Source: Clostridium sp. MD294 (GTDB lineage Bacteria > Bacillota > Clostridia > Lachnospirales > Anaerotignaceae). From it: 64,000 nt of DNA. This document shows, piece after piece, positions 10,200 through 18,461 of the stretch. The position numbers and the translations under genes were made by a program. Each line of letters starts with the position of its first letter. Position 1 is the first letter of the stretch. The DNA is taken from contig NZ_CP097810.1 in NCBI RefSeq assembly GCF_000364165.2, forward strand, positions 744,001 through 808,000, given 5' to 3'. A model generated the notes under the pieces. That model did not search any database. It was not told the DNA's origin and saw only the letters and a program-made list of their open reading frames with translations.

Positions 10200-10274
10200 T
10201 TTGTACATGAAATTCCCTTTCCTGTACAGTTGCCCCGGCTCGATATACAGTATGTATATCGAGCCATTTTGTTT
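10200..10274 (+). ncRNA. Candidate small RNA with C-rich loop
   Basis: An isolated unit with no ORF. A TATACT box (10190-10195) is followed by TGTACA (10202-10207), a loop containing AATTCCCTTTCC, and a second TGTACA (10223-10228) able to close a hairpin. Next comes GTTGCCCC and a perfect 12-bp stem (GGCTCGATATAC / GTATATCGAGCC, 10237-10265) with a T-rich 3' flank. Only the plus strand has the T tract, so the strong hairpin does not fit as a terminator of the minus-strand gene at 10290. A C-rich loop complementary to GGAAAGGG-type ribosome sites is typical of Firmicute regulatory sRNAs (RsaE/RoxS-like logic). The -35 box is poor. Confidence 0.45.
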
Positions 10275-10289
10275 TAATTATAATGTATA

Positions 10290-10955
10290 TTAAGCTTCTG
10301 CTTTTTCTGTTTTTACAGAGTCATCAGTACTATTTGTTTCTTTACCTTCATTTGCCCACTCATCGAAGCCTTTCATAATCAAATCATATGTTTCATCTGT
10401 AATACTTGGCAGTTTTCCGCCCCATTCTTTTTCAGCAGCTTGAAAACCTTTTATTACAGCATTTTTCAATGTTTCAATTTTGGAAGCATCTCCGCCAGAA
10501 AGTGCTTTTGCCATATTTAATATATTGCCTGCAACATTTTCTGGTGACCATGCTCCACCTGGAGAAATTGCATCAATTGCTGCTTGTTTATCTGCTGGGC
10601 TAATAGTAATGCCTTCAAACAAAGATTTATTTAATGTTTTTACTTGTTTTCCAAGCATAGTCTGCACCATATTTTTGAAAGAAGCAACTCTTTGGTCAGA
10701 AAGTGCTTGCAATTGTTGTGCAGATAATTTATTTGGTTTTTCATAAGTTGTATTTTTGTTTTCTTCTATAGCATTGTTTTTAGATGTAGATGCAGATACA
10801 GAACCAGAGAAAACAAATGTATCTTGTTTTACTTGAGTAGATGATGTTGTAGTTTCCTTACCAGCTTCTTTTACTGTTGTACTTTGATGCTGAGCAACAG
10901 TAGAAGACGCATATACGCTTGCATTTACTTTTACATTCATATTTACGTTATTCAT
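10290..10955 (-). CDS. Uncharacterised protein with conserved C-terminal domain
   Basis: 221 aa. The N-terminal about 75 residues are Ser/Thr/Asn/Gln-rich and probably disordered, without a signal peptide. From about residue 77 there is a helical domain with a conserved core: AISPGGAWSPENVAGNIL, AKALSGGDASK, then a GGKLP segment and TYDLIMKGFDEW. I recall the same core in hypothetical proteins of many Clostridia and some Proteobacteria, without known function. It ends in an acidic tail. GGAAGGGG lies 6 bases before the ATG. Single gene; the adjacent sRNA candidate and rubrerythrin are on the other strand. I do not assign a function. Confidence 0.75.
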   Translation of the reverse strand: MNNVNMNVKVNASVYASSTVAQHQSTTVKEAGKETTTSSTQVKQDTFVFSGSVSASTSKNNAIEENKNTTYEKPNKLSAQQLQALSDQRVASFKNMVQTMLGKQVKTLNKSLFEGITISPADKQAAIDAISPGGAWSPENVAGNILNMAKALSGGDASKIETLKNAVIKGFQAAEKEWGGKLPSITDETYDLIMKGFDEWANEGKETNSTDDSVKTEKAEA

Positions 10956-11124
10956 ATTTTTTCCCCTTCCTTAATATAGTAAAATAATTTGACACAATAT
11001 TGTTTTATATTATTTTTATAAAACTGTTTGTAACCTTCTAATAAATATATCGGAACATATTATTAAAAATTAAGCCCTATACTTTTATTTTATGTAAAAA
11101 AATAGTAAAATAATAAAAAATATA

Positions 11125-11153
11125 TTGACAAATGTTAATATAAGTACTATGAT
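11125..11153 (+). promoter_or_regulatory. Promoter of cysK
   Basis: Near-consensus TTGACA, 17-base spacer, TATGAT, ending 54 bases before the cysK ATG. Confidence 0.8.
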
Positions 11154-11207
11154 TACAAGTAATCCATATTAAATTAGTAGGAATAATATAGAAAGAAGGC
11201 GTTATTT

Positions 11208-12140
11208 ATGTCAGCAATTTATAAAAGTACATTAGACATGATTGGAAATACACCGTTATTACAACCAGTTCGTTTACAAAAACAACTTCAGTTAAAAGCA
11301 AGGCTTCTACTGAAATTAGAATATTTTAATCCCACAGGAAGCGTAAAAGATAGAGCTGCAAAGGGTATGATAGAAGATGCAGAGCAAAGAGGACTATTAA
11401 AAGAAGGTTCTGTAATTATTGAGCCTACAAGTGGTAATACAGGTATTGGATTAGCTTCTATTGCAGTAATAAAAGGGTATCGCATTATATTAACTATGCC
11501 AGAAACAATGAGTGTAGAAAGAAGAAATATATTAAAAGCATATGGTGCAGAACTAGTATTGACAGAAGGTGAAAAAGGTATGGCTGGAGCGATTGAGAAA
11601 GCAGAACAGTTAGCAAAAGAAATTCCTAATAGTTTTATACCTGCACAGTTTGATAATAAAGCAAATGCACAAATGCACAAAAAAACTACAGGCGTAGAAA
11701 TATGGAATGATACAGATGGAGAAGTGGATATTTTTATTGCTGGAGTAGGAACAGGAGGTACATTAACAGGAACGGGAGAATATTTAAAATCACAAAATCA
11801 AAATATAAAAGTGGTTGCTGTAGAACCTGCAAGTTCTCCTGTGCTTTCTCAGGGAAAAAGCGGTGCTCATGCAATACAAGGTATTGGTGCAAATTTTGTG
11901 CCAAAAGTATTAAATACTTCTATTTATGACAGTGTATTTCCAGTAGAAAATGAAGACGCTTTTATAGCAGCAAAAAAATTAGCAAAGGCAGAAGGTATAT
12001 TAGTAGGTATTTCATCTGGTGCAGCACTTCATGCAGGTATAGAATTAGCAAAAAAAGAAGAAAACGAAAATAAGACAATTGTTGTATTGCTTCCAGACTC
12101 TGCTGATAGATATTATTCTACAGCATTGTTCCAAGACTAA
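11208..12140 (+). CDS. cysK: Cysteine synthase A (O-acetylserine sulfhydrylase)
   Basis: 310 aa, the standard length for this family. It makes cysteine from O-acetylserine and sulfide using PLP. The PLP lysine is K47 in PTGSVKDRAAKG; the phosphate/substrate loop is TSGNTGIG; the glycine-rich PLP-phosphate loop is GVGTGGTLTGTGEYL; the C-terminal SSGAA is also present. GAAAGAAGG lies upstream of the ATG and a near-consensus promoter precedes it. Not linked to cysE or sulfate-assimilation genes here. A terminator shared with the convergent M23 gene follows. Confidence 0.95.
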   Translation: MSAIYKSTLDMIGNTPLLQPVRLQKQLQLKARLLLKLEYFNPTGSVKDRAAKGMIEDAEQRGLLKEGSVIIEPTSGNTGIGLASIAVIKGYRIILTMPETMSVERRNILKAYGAELVLTEGEKGMAGAIEKAEQLAKEIPNSFIPAQFDNKANAQMHKKTTGVEIWNDTDGEVDIFIAGVGTGGTLTGTGEYLKSQNQNIKVVAVEPASSPVLSQGKSGAHAIQGIGANFVPKVLNTSIYDSVFPVENEDAFIAAKKLAKAEGILVGISSGAALHAGIELAKKEENENKTIVVLLPDSADRYYSTALFQD

Positions 12141-12143
12141 TAA

Positions 12144-12182
12144 AAAAAGGCATTGATATGATTTGTTATCAATGCCTTTTGC
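12144..12182. terminator. Bidirectional terminator between cysK and M23 gene
   Basis: Stem AAAGGCATTGATA / TATCAATGCCTTT between convergent genes, T-rich on the cysK side. Confidence 0.85.
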
Positions 12183-12183
12183 A

Positions 12184-13365
12184 TTATCTTGAAATATTAG
12201 CTACACCTAAATAAGATGCTGGATTTACAGCAGAACCATTTACACGTACTTCAAAGTGACAATGATTTCCTGTAGAATTTCCTGTACTACCACATTTTGC
12301 AATCACTTGCCCTCTAGATACAGTTTGTCCTTTTGAAACAGTTAAACTAGAATTATGACCATATAATGTAACAATGCCACCACCATGATTTATCATAACA
12401 GTGTTACCATAACCATTTACCCAGCCTGCTGTAATGACAGTACCACCTTCTGCTGCTACAATACTAGAACCATAAGATGCAGGAATATCATAGCCTGTAT
12501 GTTTTTCCCAGCCACTACCTATAGGACGTTTTCTGTTTACAAAACCGCTGCTTAAACTGGAACTGGAGGCAGCTCTGGAAGGCACTGGCCAGTTTAATTT
12601 TCCTCCTGTATATACTACAGTGTCATTATTAGAAGAAGCAGTTGCTGCAGCAATTAATTTTGACACTTCTTGACTTGCAGCTTCATTGCTTTTTACTAAT
12701 TGGTCATATTTTGCTTCATCTTGTGCATAAGCTTGCACAGTTGCCATTTTTTCTTGTTTTAACTTTTCAAGACTTGCTAATACTGCTTTTTGTTCTTCTA
12801 CTAATTCAGCAGTTTCTGCTTCTTCTTGTTCCACATCTTCCTTTTTTTGACGAATAATTTGTTCTGTATTTTTTAAATCATTTAAAAGACTGTTGTCATG
12901 GTCCATAATTTCTTCTACATGCTGCATACGCATAAGAAGGTCACTGACATCTTTTGAGTCTAATATAACATCTAAATAACCTGTGTTACCATTTTCGTGT
13001 ATATATTTTACACGCTGACCAAATAAAGTTAACTGTTTTTCTTTGTTTTCAGATGCTTCTTCTAGCATTTTTTTTGACTCCTCTAAACGTTTTTGCACTT
13101 CTGCTAAATCTGTTTCTACTTTTTCTAACTGTGCATTTTCAGCATTTAGTGTTTGGTCTAATGCAGCAACCTCTTGCTCTACAGATTGTTTTTTCTGTTT
13201 TGTTTCTGCTAAATTCTTTTTAGCTTCTTCTGTTTTTTTCTTTAAATCAGCACGTTCTGTTTGTAATTGTTGTAATGTTTTTGTTGCAGCTTGTACAGGT
13301 ACTGGTGCAATAAAATATGAAAATGTTAATATAGTAGTCATAATTGTTATGAGAAACTTCTTCAA
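12184..13365 (-). CDS. Murein hydrolase activator / M23 peptidase with N-terminal coiled coil
   Basis: 393 aa. A signal peptide (MKKFLITIMTTILTF, cleavage probably after PVQA) is followed by a long EnvC/PcsB-like coiled coil (about 28-235) and a C-terminal LytM/M23 domain (about 255-390). Zinc-ligand motifs are intact (HTGYD and HCHFEV), as are GYGN, YGHN and a G.TG.STGNH loop, so it may be an active endopeptidase rather than a degenerate activator. Proteins of this layout act at the division septum, often regulated by FtsEX; no ftsEX is in view. The start is TTG at 13365, supported by GGAGGG 8 bases upstream. It is convergent with cysK. Confidence 0.9.
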   Translation of the reverse strand: MKKFLITIMTTILTFSYFIAPVPVQAATKTLQQLQTERADLKKKTEEAKKNLAETKQKKQSVEQEVAALDQTLNAENAQLEKVETDLAEVQKRLEESKKMLEEASENKEKQLTLFGQRVKYIHENGNTGYLDVILDSKDVSDLLMRMQHVEEIMDHDNSLLNDLKNTEQIIRQKKEDVEQEEAETAELVEEQKAVLASLEKLKQEKMATVQAYAQDEAKYDQLVKSNEAASQEVSKLIAAATASSNNDTVVYTGGKLNWPVPSRAASSSSLSSGFVNRKRPIGSGWEKHTGYDIPASYGSSIVAAEGGTVITAGWVNGYGNTVMINHGGGIVTLYGHNSSLTVSKGQTVSRGQVIAKCGSTGNSTGNHCHFEVRVNGSAVNPASYLGVANISR

Positions 13366-13691
13366 CGGTAATTCCCTCCAAAATGAAATGTATTTACAAA
13401 TTTAATTCAAAATCAATTCAATTATTTTACAATTATATAACGAATTTATGAATAAAATATGAACAAAATACATTTATTATTAAATTTTAATGTTTTGCAA
13501 TACTTTTTCATGTTGTTATAATAATACTATAGTAAATGTGTAGTATAAAACGGTATAAATACACTTATTTTTAGGAAATATAACATAGTTTTGATTAATG
13601 CCTTTTAAACTTCGTGTTGATAATTTCACTATCGTCAAAATGACAGAATTGGCAATAATGCAGAATGACTCGCCGCCTGATAAACTGGAAG
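13366..13691. other. Gap between SUKH and M23 genes
   Basis: Left part is AT-rich and holds the 5' region of the M23 gene. From about 13600 the composition becomes less AT-rich, matching the SUKH gene next to it, so the acquired segment probably begins here. No ORF is credible. Confidence 0.4.
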
Positions 13692-14354
13692 TTATCTGTT
13701 TCGAATTCTTCTCCACTCTTCCAGTTCTTTTTGGAACTGCTTTGTATCCAAAATAGAGTTAAGCCAGTTCTGGTAAAATTCCTGAAAACTTCTGGCTTCC
13801 AGTTCAAAGGCACCTTCTGTATCATAAATAAATACCTGACCATATCTTTCCCCAGCTGTAATCAGCCCAAAATCCCTCCAACACCCGTATGTGCCTAGGT
13901 GAAAAAATCCATATGGAGTATCATTATCCCAATTAAAACTCCCCCTGCCTCCCTGAAAATATTTTTCAGGATTTTTTTCGTACTCCTCTCTGGAAATACA
14001 AAAATCTTCCAGCCATTTAGGTTCTATCGGCAACAGCTGCAACTCTTTTCCAAGACCATGCAGATACCTTTCTCGTGCTTTGGCTTCTTTGATATTTTTC
14101 ACTTCTGTACAATAGTAGCCAAAGGGATAAAGCCCATAACCTGGCCCTGCACCTCCGTCGCCAACTTCTGTAATAAACTGGACATAATCCTCCGGAAACC
14201 GAAAATGATATGCTTCCTCTATCGTGCGGACAAACGACAAATCAACAGGCGAACCAAGTTTATATTGATGGGCGTCAGCACCAAACATTTTCAGCTGTGA
14301 GTCCATGCACTGTGCCTGCTTAAGTATTTTTTCAACTTCCTTTCTGAAAAACAT
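13692..14354 (-). CDS. SMI1/KNR4 (SUKH) family protein, probably acquired
   Basis: 220 aa. The SUKH core is visible: an N-terminal helical segment, FRFPEDYVQFITEVGDGGAG, PGYGLYPFG, then GSFNWDN and a DFGLITAGERYGQVFI strand. SUKH-1 proteins commonly act as immunity proteins against nuclease or deaminase toxins of contact-dependent systems. No cognate toxin lies nearby, so this may be an orphan immunity gene or a housekeeping member. Codon use is clearly different from its neighbours, with many C/G-ending codons and higher GC, which suggests horizontal transfer. GAGGTGA lies 5 bases before the ATG and a promoter (TTGAAG-18-TATAAT) lies upstream, so it is probably expressed. Confidence 0.85.
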   Translation of the reverse strand: MFFRKEVEKILKQAQCMDSQLKMFGADAHQYKLGSPVDLSFVRTIEEAYHFRFPEDYVQFITEVGDGGAGPGYGLYPFGYYCTEVKNIKEAKARERYLHGLGKELQLLPIEPKWLEDFCISREEYEKNPEKYFQGGRGSFNWDNDTPYGFFHLGTYGCWRDFGLITAGERYGQVFIYDTEGAFELEARSFQEFYQNWLNSILDTKQFQKELEEWRRIRNR

Positions 14355-14389
14355 ATAATCACCTCTTTAAATTCCAATTTGTTATACTG

Positions 14390-14419
14390 ATTATAGCATA
14401 TCCAATTTTTGAACTTCAA
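14390..14419 (-). promoter_or_regulatory. Promoter of the SUKH gene
   Basis: Minus strand TTGAAG, 18-base spacer, TATAAT, about 40 bases ahead of the ATG. Confidence 0.5.
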
Positions 14420-14487
14420 ATTGTGATTGGTGAAATTGCTGGTAACTAGCAAAATAAACACAAAATGTAAAAGGATTTTTGATTACA

Positions 14488-14526
14488 ATAAAAGAAGTCA
14501 TAAACATTTTTATGACTTCTTCATTT
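14488..14526. terminator. Terminator downstream of murI
   Basis: Stem AGAAGTCATAAA / TTTATGACTTCT with T-rich flank on the minus strand; it ends the ddl-murI unit. Confidence 0.8.
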
Positions 14527-14537
14527 TTAATAAAATA

Positions 14538-15341
14538 TTAATATGCTTCAATATCAATAATTTGAGGTATGTATTCTTGCTTAAGAGCTTTTTTACACAT
14601 ACTGCTAAAAGTATCTGTGTCATCGCTAATATAAAAATATCTTTCAGAAATATTTTCTCCCTGCATAAGTAATTTGTGTTCTGCTAAAAATGATTTTACC
14701 ATTTTTGCAGTAGCCTTTGCAGGGTCAACTAATTTAATATCACTGCCTACAGTTTCTCCTATACACTTTTTTAGTAAAGGATAATGAGTACAACCTAATA
14801 CAAGTGAGTCAATGCCTTTTTGTATTAACTCTTTTAAATAGATTTCTGCTGTTAATTTTGAAACAGTATTTTCTGTCCAACCTTCTTCTACAAGTGATAC
14901 AAAAAGAGGACAAGGTTTTGCATAAACTTCTATGCTACTATCTGCTTGTGCAATAAGTGTTTCATATGCTTTACTTCTTATAGTACTAGCTGTACCTATA
15001 ATACCTACTTTTTTGTTTTTGGTAGAGCGAAGTGCTTCTTCTACGCCAGGAACAATGACACCAAATATAGGTATGTTAAATGTTTGTCTTAGTTCTTCTA
15101 GGCTGTTTGAACTTGCAGTATTGCAGGCAATAATAATTGCTTTGACATTTTTTGTTAATAAAAAACGTACAATTTGTTTTGAAAATTTAGTGACTGTTTT
15201 TTTAGATTTTGTACCATAAGGCAGTCTTGCCGTATCTCCAAAATAAATAATATTTTCTTCAGGCAATGTTTTCATAATTTGTTTGACTACAGTAAGACCA
15301 CCTACACCAGAGTCAAACACACCTATAGGTCTTTTATCCAC
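14538..15341 (-). CDS. murI: Glutamate racemase
   Basis: 267 aa. Interconverts L- and D-glutamate for peptidoglycan synthesis in the cytoplasm. N-terminal RPIGVFDSGVGGLTVV is the family signature. The catalytic cysteine pair is in IIACNTAS (about C73) and LGCTHYPLL (about C184). The frame can be extended to an ATG at 15365 overlapping the ddl stop. However, GAGGAGG lies 8 bases before a GTG at 15341, the longer form lacks a ribosome site, and family members start just before RPIGVFDSG, so GTG is preferred. It follows ddl in the same direction with about 20 bases between; together the two genes supply D-amino acids for the cell wall. Confidence 0.95.
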   Translation of the reverse strand: MDKRPIGVFDSGVGGLTVVKQIMKTLPEENIIYFGDTARLPYGTKSKKTVTKFSKQIVRFLLTKNVKAIIIACNTASSNSLEELRQTFNIPIFGVIVPGVEEALRSTKNKKVGIIGTASTIRSKAYETLIAQADSSIEVYAKPCPLFVSLVEEGWTENTVSKLTAEIYLKELIQKGIDSLVLGCTHYPLLKKCIGETVGSDIKLVDPAKATAKMVKSFLAEHKLLMQGENISERYFYISDDTDTFSSMCKKALKQEYIPQIIDIEAY

Positions 15342-15361
15342 CGTTGCTTCCTCCTCATTTG

Positions 15362-16429
15362 TCATTTGCTTTGATGACTTTCTAGTGCAAATGAAATCAG
15401 TTCATCAATCAGCATTGTTTTTGTTTTTCCTTCTGCTTCCCAAAGCATAGGATACATACTGATAGAAGTAAATCCAGGTAAAGTATTTAATTCATTAAAT
15501 ATAATACGATTAGTATCTTTTTGTATTAAAAAATCTACTCTAGCAAGGCCAGTACCTTCCACTGCTTTAAATACTGTTATTGCAATTTCTTTAATTTTAT
15601 CTGTAATTTCTTGAGATAATTCTGCAGGTACAACTGTTTTAGAAGCAGTATTGTTGTATTTTGCATCATAGTCATAAAATTCTGCTGCAGAAAATATTTC
15701 ACCTACACCACTAGCAATAGGATTTTCATTTCCTAGCACAGCACATTCTACTTCTCTGCCATCTATAAATTCTTCTGCAATTATTTTTTTGTCAAATTGT
15801 GCAGCATAGTGAAGTGCTTTTTCCAGTTCTTCTCTGTTGTGTGCTTTTGTAATACCTATAGAAGAACCTGTATTTGCTGGTTTTATAAAACAAGGATACT
15901 GTAATTCTTTTTCAATTTGTTTTACTATTTTGTCACATTGCTTTAATTGATGGTCATAAAACCATAAATATTTTGCTTGTTGTATATTTGCATTGCTTGC
16001 AATTATTTTTGTAAAAACTTTGTCCATAGAAACAGAGGAAGCAAGTACACCATCTCCTACATAAGGAATTTGTGCCATTTCAAAAAGTCCTTGTATTGTG
16101 CCATCTTCTCCCCATTTGCCATGAAGTACAGGAAATATAACATCAACAGGAATTTCTTTTATTCTTCCACCTACAATTTTTAATATACTTTTTTGTGTAG
16201 CATCAGGACTGATAATAGCTGGTGTACTATATTTTTGCCATTCTCCTGTTTTAATGTGTTCTACAGGACCATCATATATAAGCCATTGTCCCTGCTTTGT
16301 AATACCAATAGGTACAATAAAATATTTTTCTTCGTCCATATGAGATATAATTGTAGAAGCAGAATTGAGAGAAACCTCATGTTCTGAAGACTGTCCGCCA
16401 AATATTACAGCAACTGTTTTTTTATTCAT
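15362..16429 (-). CDS. ddl: D-alanine--D-alanine ligase
   Basis: 355 aa, typical length. ATP-dependent ligation of two D-alanines for the peptidoglycan stem peptide. N-terminal VAVIFGGQSSEHEVS and PVLHGKWGEDGTIQGL are signatures; the ATP-grasp part contains CFIKPANTGSSIGI, IDGREVECAVLGN and RVDFLI...IIFNELNTLPGFTSISMYP. Its ATG at 16429 fits the family start but has no recognisable Shine-Dalgarno sequence. The leader instead holds an inverted repeat. Probably cotranscribed with murI. Confidence 0.95.
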   Translation of the reverse strand: MNKKTVAVIFGGQSSEHEVSLNSASTIISHMDEEKYFIVPIGITKQGQWLIYDGPVEHIKTGEWQKYSTPAIISPDATQKSILKIVGGRIKEIPVDVIFPVLHGKWGEDGTIQGLFEMAQIPYVGDGVLASSVSMDKVFTKIIASNANIQQAKYLWFYDHQLKQCDKIVKQIEKELQYPCFIKPANTGSSIGITKAHNREELEKALHYAAQFDKKIIAEEFIDGREVECAVLGNENPIASGVGEIFSAAEFYDYDAKYNNTASKTVVPAELSQEITDKIKEIAITVFKAVEGTGLARVDFLIQKDTNRIIFNELNTLPGFTSISMYPMLWEAEGKTKTMLIDELISFALESHQSK

Positions 16430-16844
16430 ATTGATATGTTGTTACTGAAAAAACTTATAAAACAGATTATAATGTTGCTTGTTTTACAGTAACTTCTCCT
16501 TTACTATTATTTTACATATCATATTGATATGCTACGCTGCAACTTGCGTATTGTTTTATGGAGCATTTTGTAGTACTCTTATTTTTTTGTACAAGTTTAT
16601 ATTTGCTATTTTTGTTCAATGAAAGATATACTATTTCATTAAACATTTTTGACTGATATTAGTATAATATAAAATACAACATACTATTTTCTTTTCAAAA
16701 ATATATGCTTTTATAATTATTTTTAGTCTATATTTCAGCCTTAATAGTACTATTATATTCACAAATGAATGCAATGACAATAAAAAAGTAAATTTCTGTG
16801 TAAATTGTTTTAATAAAATATATGTAATAACAAAATGACAATAA
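16430..16844. other. Leader of ddl and AT-rich gap
   Basis: Non-coding. On the minus strand a TATAAT lies at 16466-16471. An inverted repeat GTTACTG (16441-16447) / CAGTAAC (16487-16493), extended inward by AAAAC/GTTTT blocks, brackets this -10 box and could be an operator or leader stem. The remainder is featureless AT-rich DNA. Confidence 0.4.
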
Positions 16845-16877
16845 AAAAGGTGACAGAACATACTCTATCACCTTTAT
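16845..16877 (-). terminator. Terminator after ribU
   Basis: Stem AAAGGTGA / TCACCTTT with T tract on the minus strand, directly after the ribU stop codon. Confidence 0.75.
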
Positions 16878-16886
16878 GATTTATTA

Positions 16887-17492
16887 CTATTTTTTTGAAA
16901 CACCTTTTAATATATGAGAAATAGATTTATATAACAAAAATGTAATCAAACAGTTTATAGAATACTTTAGCAAATTAAAAGGTATAAAAATAGGCACTAA
17001 CATTGCTATGACTGTTTCTACAGGAGCTCCCATAAATAATGGTGTTAATATCAAATTCATGAATACCATTGCAAAGGTCATTATAATAACGCCTATGGAT
17101 AAAGAAATGGCTGCTCCTTTTTTTGTTTTCATTTTTTGGTAAATAGTACCAGAAATTAATGTACAGCTTCCTGTTGCTACAATATGCATGATAATACCTA
17201 TAATACCGCTTCCTGCACTTACTGTAATACCTTGTATCAATGAAACAACTACTGTTAATATAAATCCTGCAATAGGACCATAAGCAAATGTACCAATTAG
17301 TATAGGAATATCAGCAGGGTCATATTCTAAAAATGCTGCAGCTGGAAACAAAGGAAAATGTATTACAGATACAAATACAATAGAAATAGCTGCTAACATA
17401 GCCATACCTACCATTTGCCTAATAGTCATTTTTTGTTTTTCTTTTTGTGGTTTTGATTTAATTGATAAAAATACTGATTTGATGTTTTCCAT
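16887..17492 (-). CDS. ribU: Riboflavin ECF transporter S component
   Basis: 201 aa, six predicted membrane helices. The substrate-specificity component that captures riboflavin and works with the shared EcfT/EcfA energising module, encoded elsewhere. Family marks are AAISIVFVSVIHFPLFPAA, the FLEYDPADIPILIGTFAYGP segment and the NLLKYSINC helix. The frame extends to an ATG at 17507, but GGAGGT sits between that codon and the ATG at 17492 with 7-base spacing, so 17492 is the start. An FMN riboswitch and a terminator lie in the leader, which independently supports riboflavin as substrate. Confidence 0.95.
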   Translation of the reverse strand: MENIKSVFLSIKSKPQKEKQKMTIRQMVGMAMLAAISIVFVSVIHFPLFPAAAFLEYDPADIPILIGTFAYGPIAGFILTVVVSLIQGITVSAGSGIIGIIMHIVATGSCTLISGTIYQKMKTKKGAAISLSIGVIIMTFAMVFMNLILTPLFMGAPVETVIAMLVPIFIPFNLLKYSINCLITFLLYKSISHILKGVSKK

Positions 17493-17585
17493 AAATTTTA
17501 CCTCCATTTGTTTTACTACTGTGTCAGATTTTTTTATTTACAACAATGTGCTGTAAAGTGCCAAAGGCAAGCTATTTTTTATTAT

Positions 17586-17622
17586 AAAAATAAAAAAACA
17601 GCCTAAAAATCTTCAGACTGTT
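17586..17622 (-). terminator. Expression-platform terminator of the FMN riboswitch
   Basis: On the minus strand AACAGTCT pairs with AGGCTGTT (one G-U) and is followed by a T-rich tract. Located between the aptamer and ribU, as expected for FMN-dependent attenuation. Confidence 0.8.
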
Positions 17623-17688
17623 ATCAAGCAAAATAAAGGATAGCAAAAAAATGTATTTATAAATATACAAAATATTGCTGTCATTTAT

Positions 17689-17826
17689 TCTTCTCCCATC
17701 CAGACTTTATTACACTTGTAATATCACTGTCGGTTATGGAATTACACCATATCAGCAAATTTTAAAAAAATTCGCTCGTGGACTATTACCACCGGTCGGG
17801 AATTGCACCCTGCCCTGAAGAATTTT
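17689..17826 (-). promoter_or_regulatory. FMN riboswitch (RFN element)
   Basis: The minus strand carries the conserved RFN blocks in order: CTTCAGGGCAGGGTGCAAT, TCCCGACCGG, GGTAATAGTCCACGAGCGAA, GGTGTAATTCCATAACCGAC, then AAGTCTGGATGGGAGAAG. It is a complete aptamer. FMN binding is expected to favour the downstream terminator and shut off ribU. Confidence 0.97.
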
Positions 17827-17920
17827 ATATTTGAATTTATTATAAAACATTGTGAATAAAAAGTCAAATGTTTTTATGATTTATTTGCTTTATAATGTAA
17901 GTAATTTGTCATATTGTTCT

Positions 17921-17958
17921 ATAAAAAAATAACCCAAGAAATGGAATTTATTTCTTGG
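17921..17958 (-). terminator. Terminator after the C_GCAxxG_C_C gene
   Basis: Stem CCAAGAAAT / ATTTCTTGG with a T-rich tract on the minus strand. Confidence 0.8.
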
Positions 17959-17981
17959 ATTATTGTCAAAAAGTTACATTA

Positions 17982-18461
17982 TCAATTTTGCTGTGCATAT
18001 TTTGCAACAAGACCAGCACAATAAGAAATTACTTGTTTACAATTTTTCTTTCTTTCTTTTCCAGCAAAATCTCCATGAGGTGCAGAAAGCTCTTTACAAA
18101 TTAATGTTCCATATTGCTGTTCAATTTCTTGTACCATTTCTTTAAACGGTATATAAACTTGTTGTATTTGCTGTATTCTTTCTTTTGGAGTTTCTTTTTC
18201 AAAAGGATTTCTTCCTTTTAATGCACTCAGTGCTAATATTGCTCCTGTAATAGCACCGCAAGTATTTCTAGTCTGTCCCATACCTCCACCAAAGCCAGAA
18301 GCTAAAGAAATAACTTCTTTAGGAAGGTCAACATTCTGCATATCTAAACAACTTTGAAAAACACATTCTGCACAGTTTAAACCTTGCTTAAAATACTCGC
18401 CTGCAACAGTTTCTGCTTTTTCAATATATTCTTGTTTGATATTATCTGCATTTTGTTCCAT
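17982..18461 (-). CDS. C_GCAxxG_C_C family protein (putative redox-active)
   Basis: 159 aa. Shows the family cysteines: NCAECVFQSC, TCGAITGA (the GCAxxG position, here C-G-A-I-T-G), LICKEL and CKQVISYC. An MGQTRNTCG segment precedes the core motif. The family is widespread in anaerobes; its members are thought to bind metal or do thiol redox chemistry but have no settled function. No signal peptide. GGGGGA lies 6 bases before the ATG. Single gene, divergent from pyrG. Confidence 0.85.
   Translation of the reverse strand: MEQNADNIKQEYIEKAETVAGEYFKQGLNCAECVFQSCLDMQNVDLPKEVISLASGFGGGMGQTRNTCGAITGAILALSALKGRNPFEKETPKERIQQIQQVYIPFKEMVQEIEQQYGTLICKELSAPHGDFAGKERKKNCKQVISYCAGLVAKYAQQN

Noticed and set aside
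10237-10265. Strong hairpin as terminator of the minus-strand gene at 10290
   Set aside because: On the minus strand the stem is followed by GGGGCAAC, not a T tract; it fits the plus strand instead.
13899-14300. 133-codon plus-strand ORF in the SUKH gene
   Set aside because: Antisense of a gene with clear family motifs, promoter and ribosome site.
15342-15365. ATG at 15365 as murI start with ATGA overlap on ddl
   Set aside because: No ribosome site before it, while GAGGAGG lies at the right distance from the GTG at 15341.
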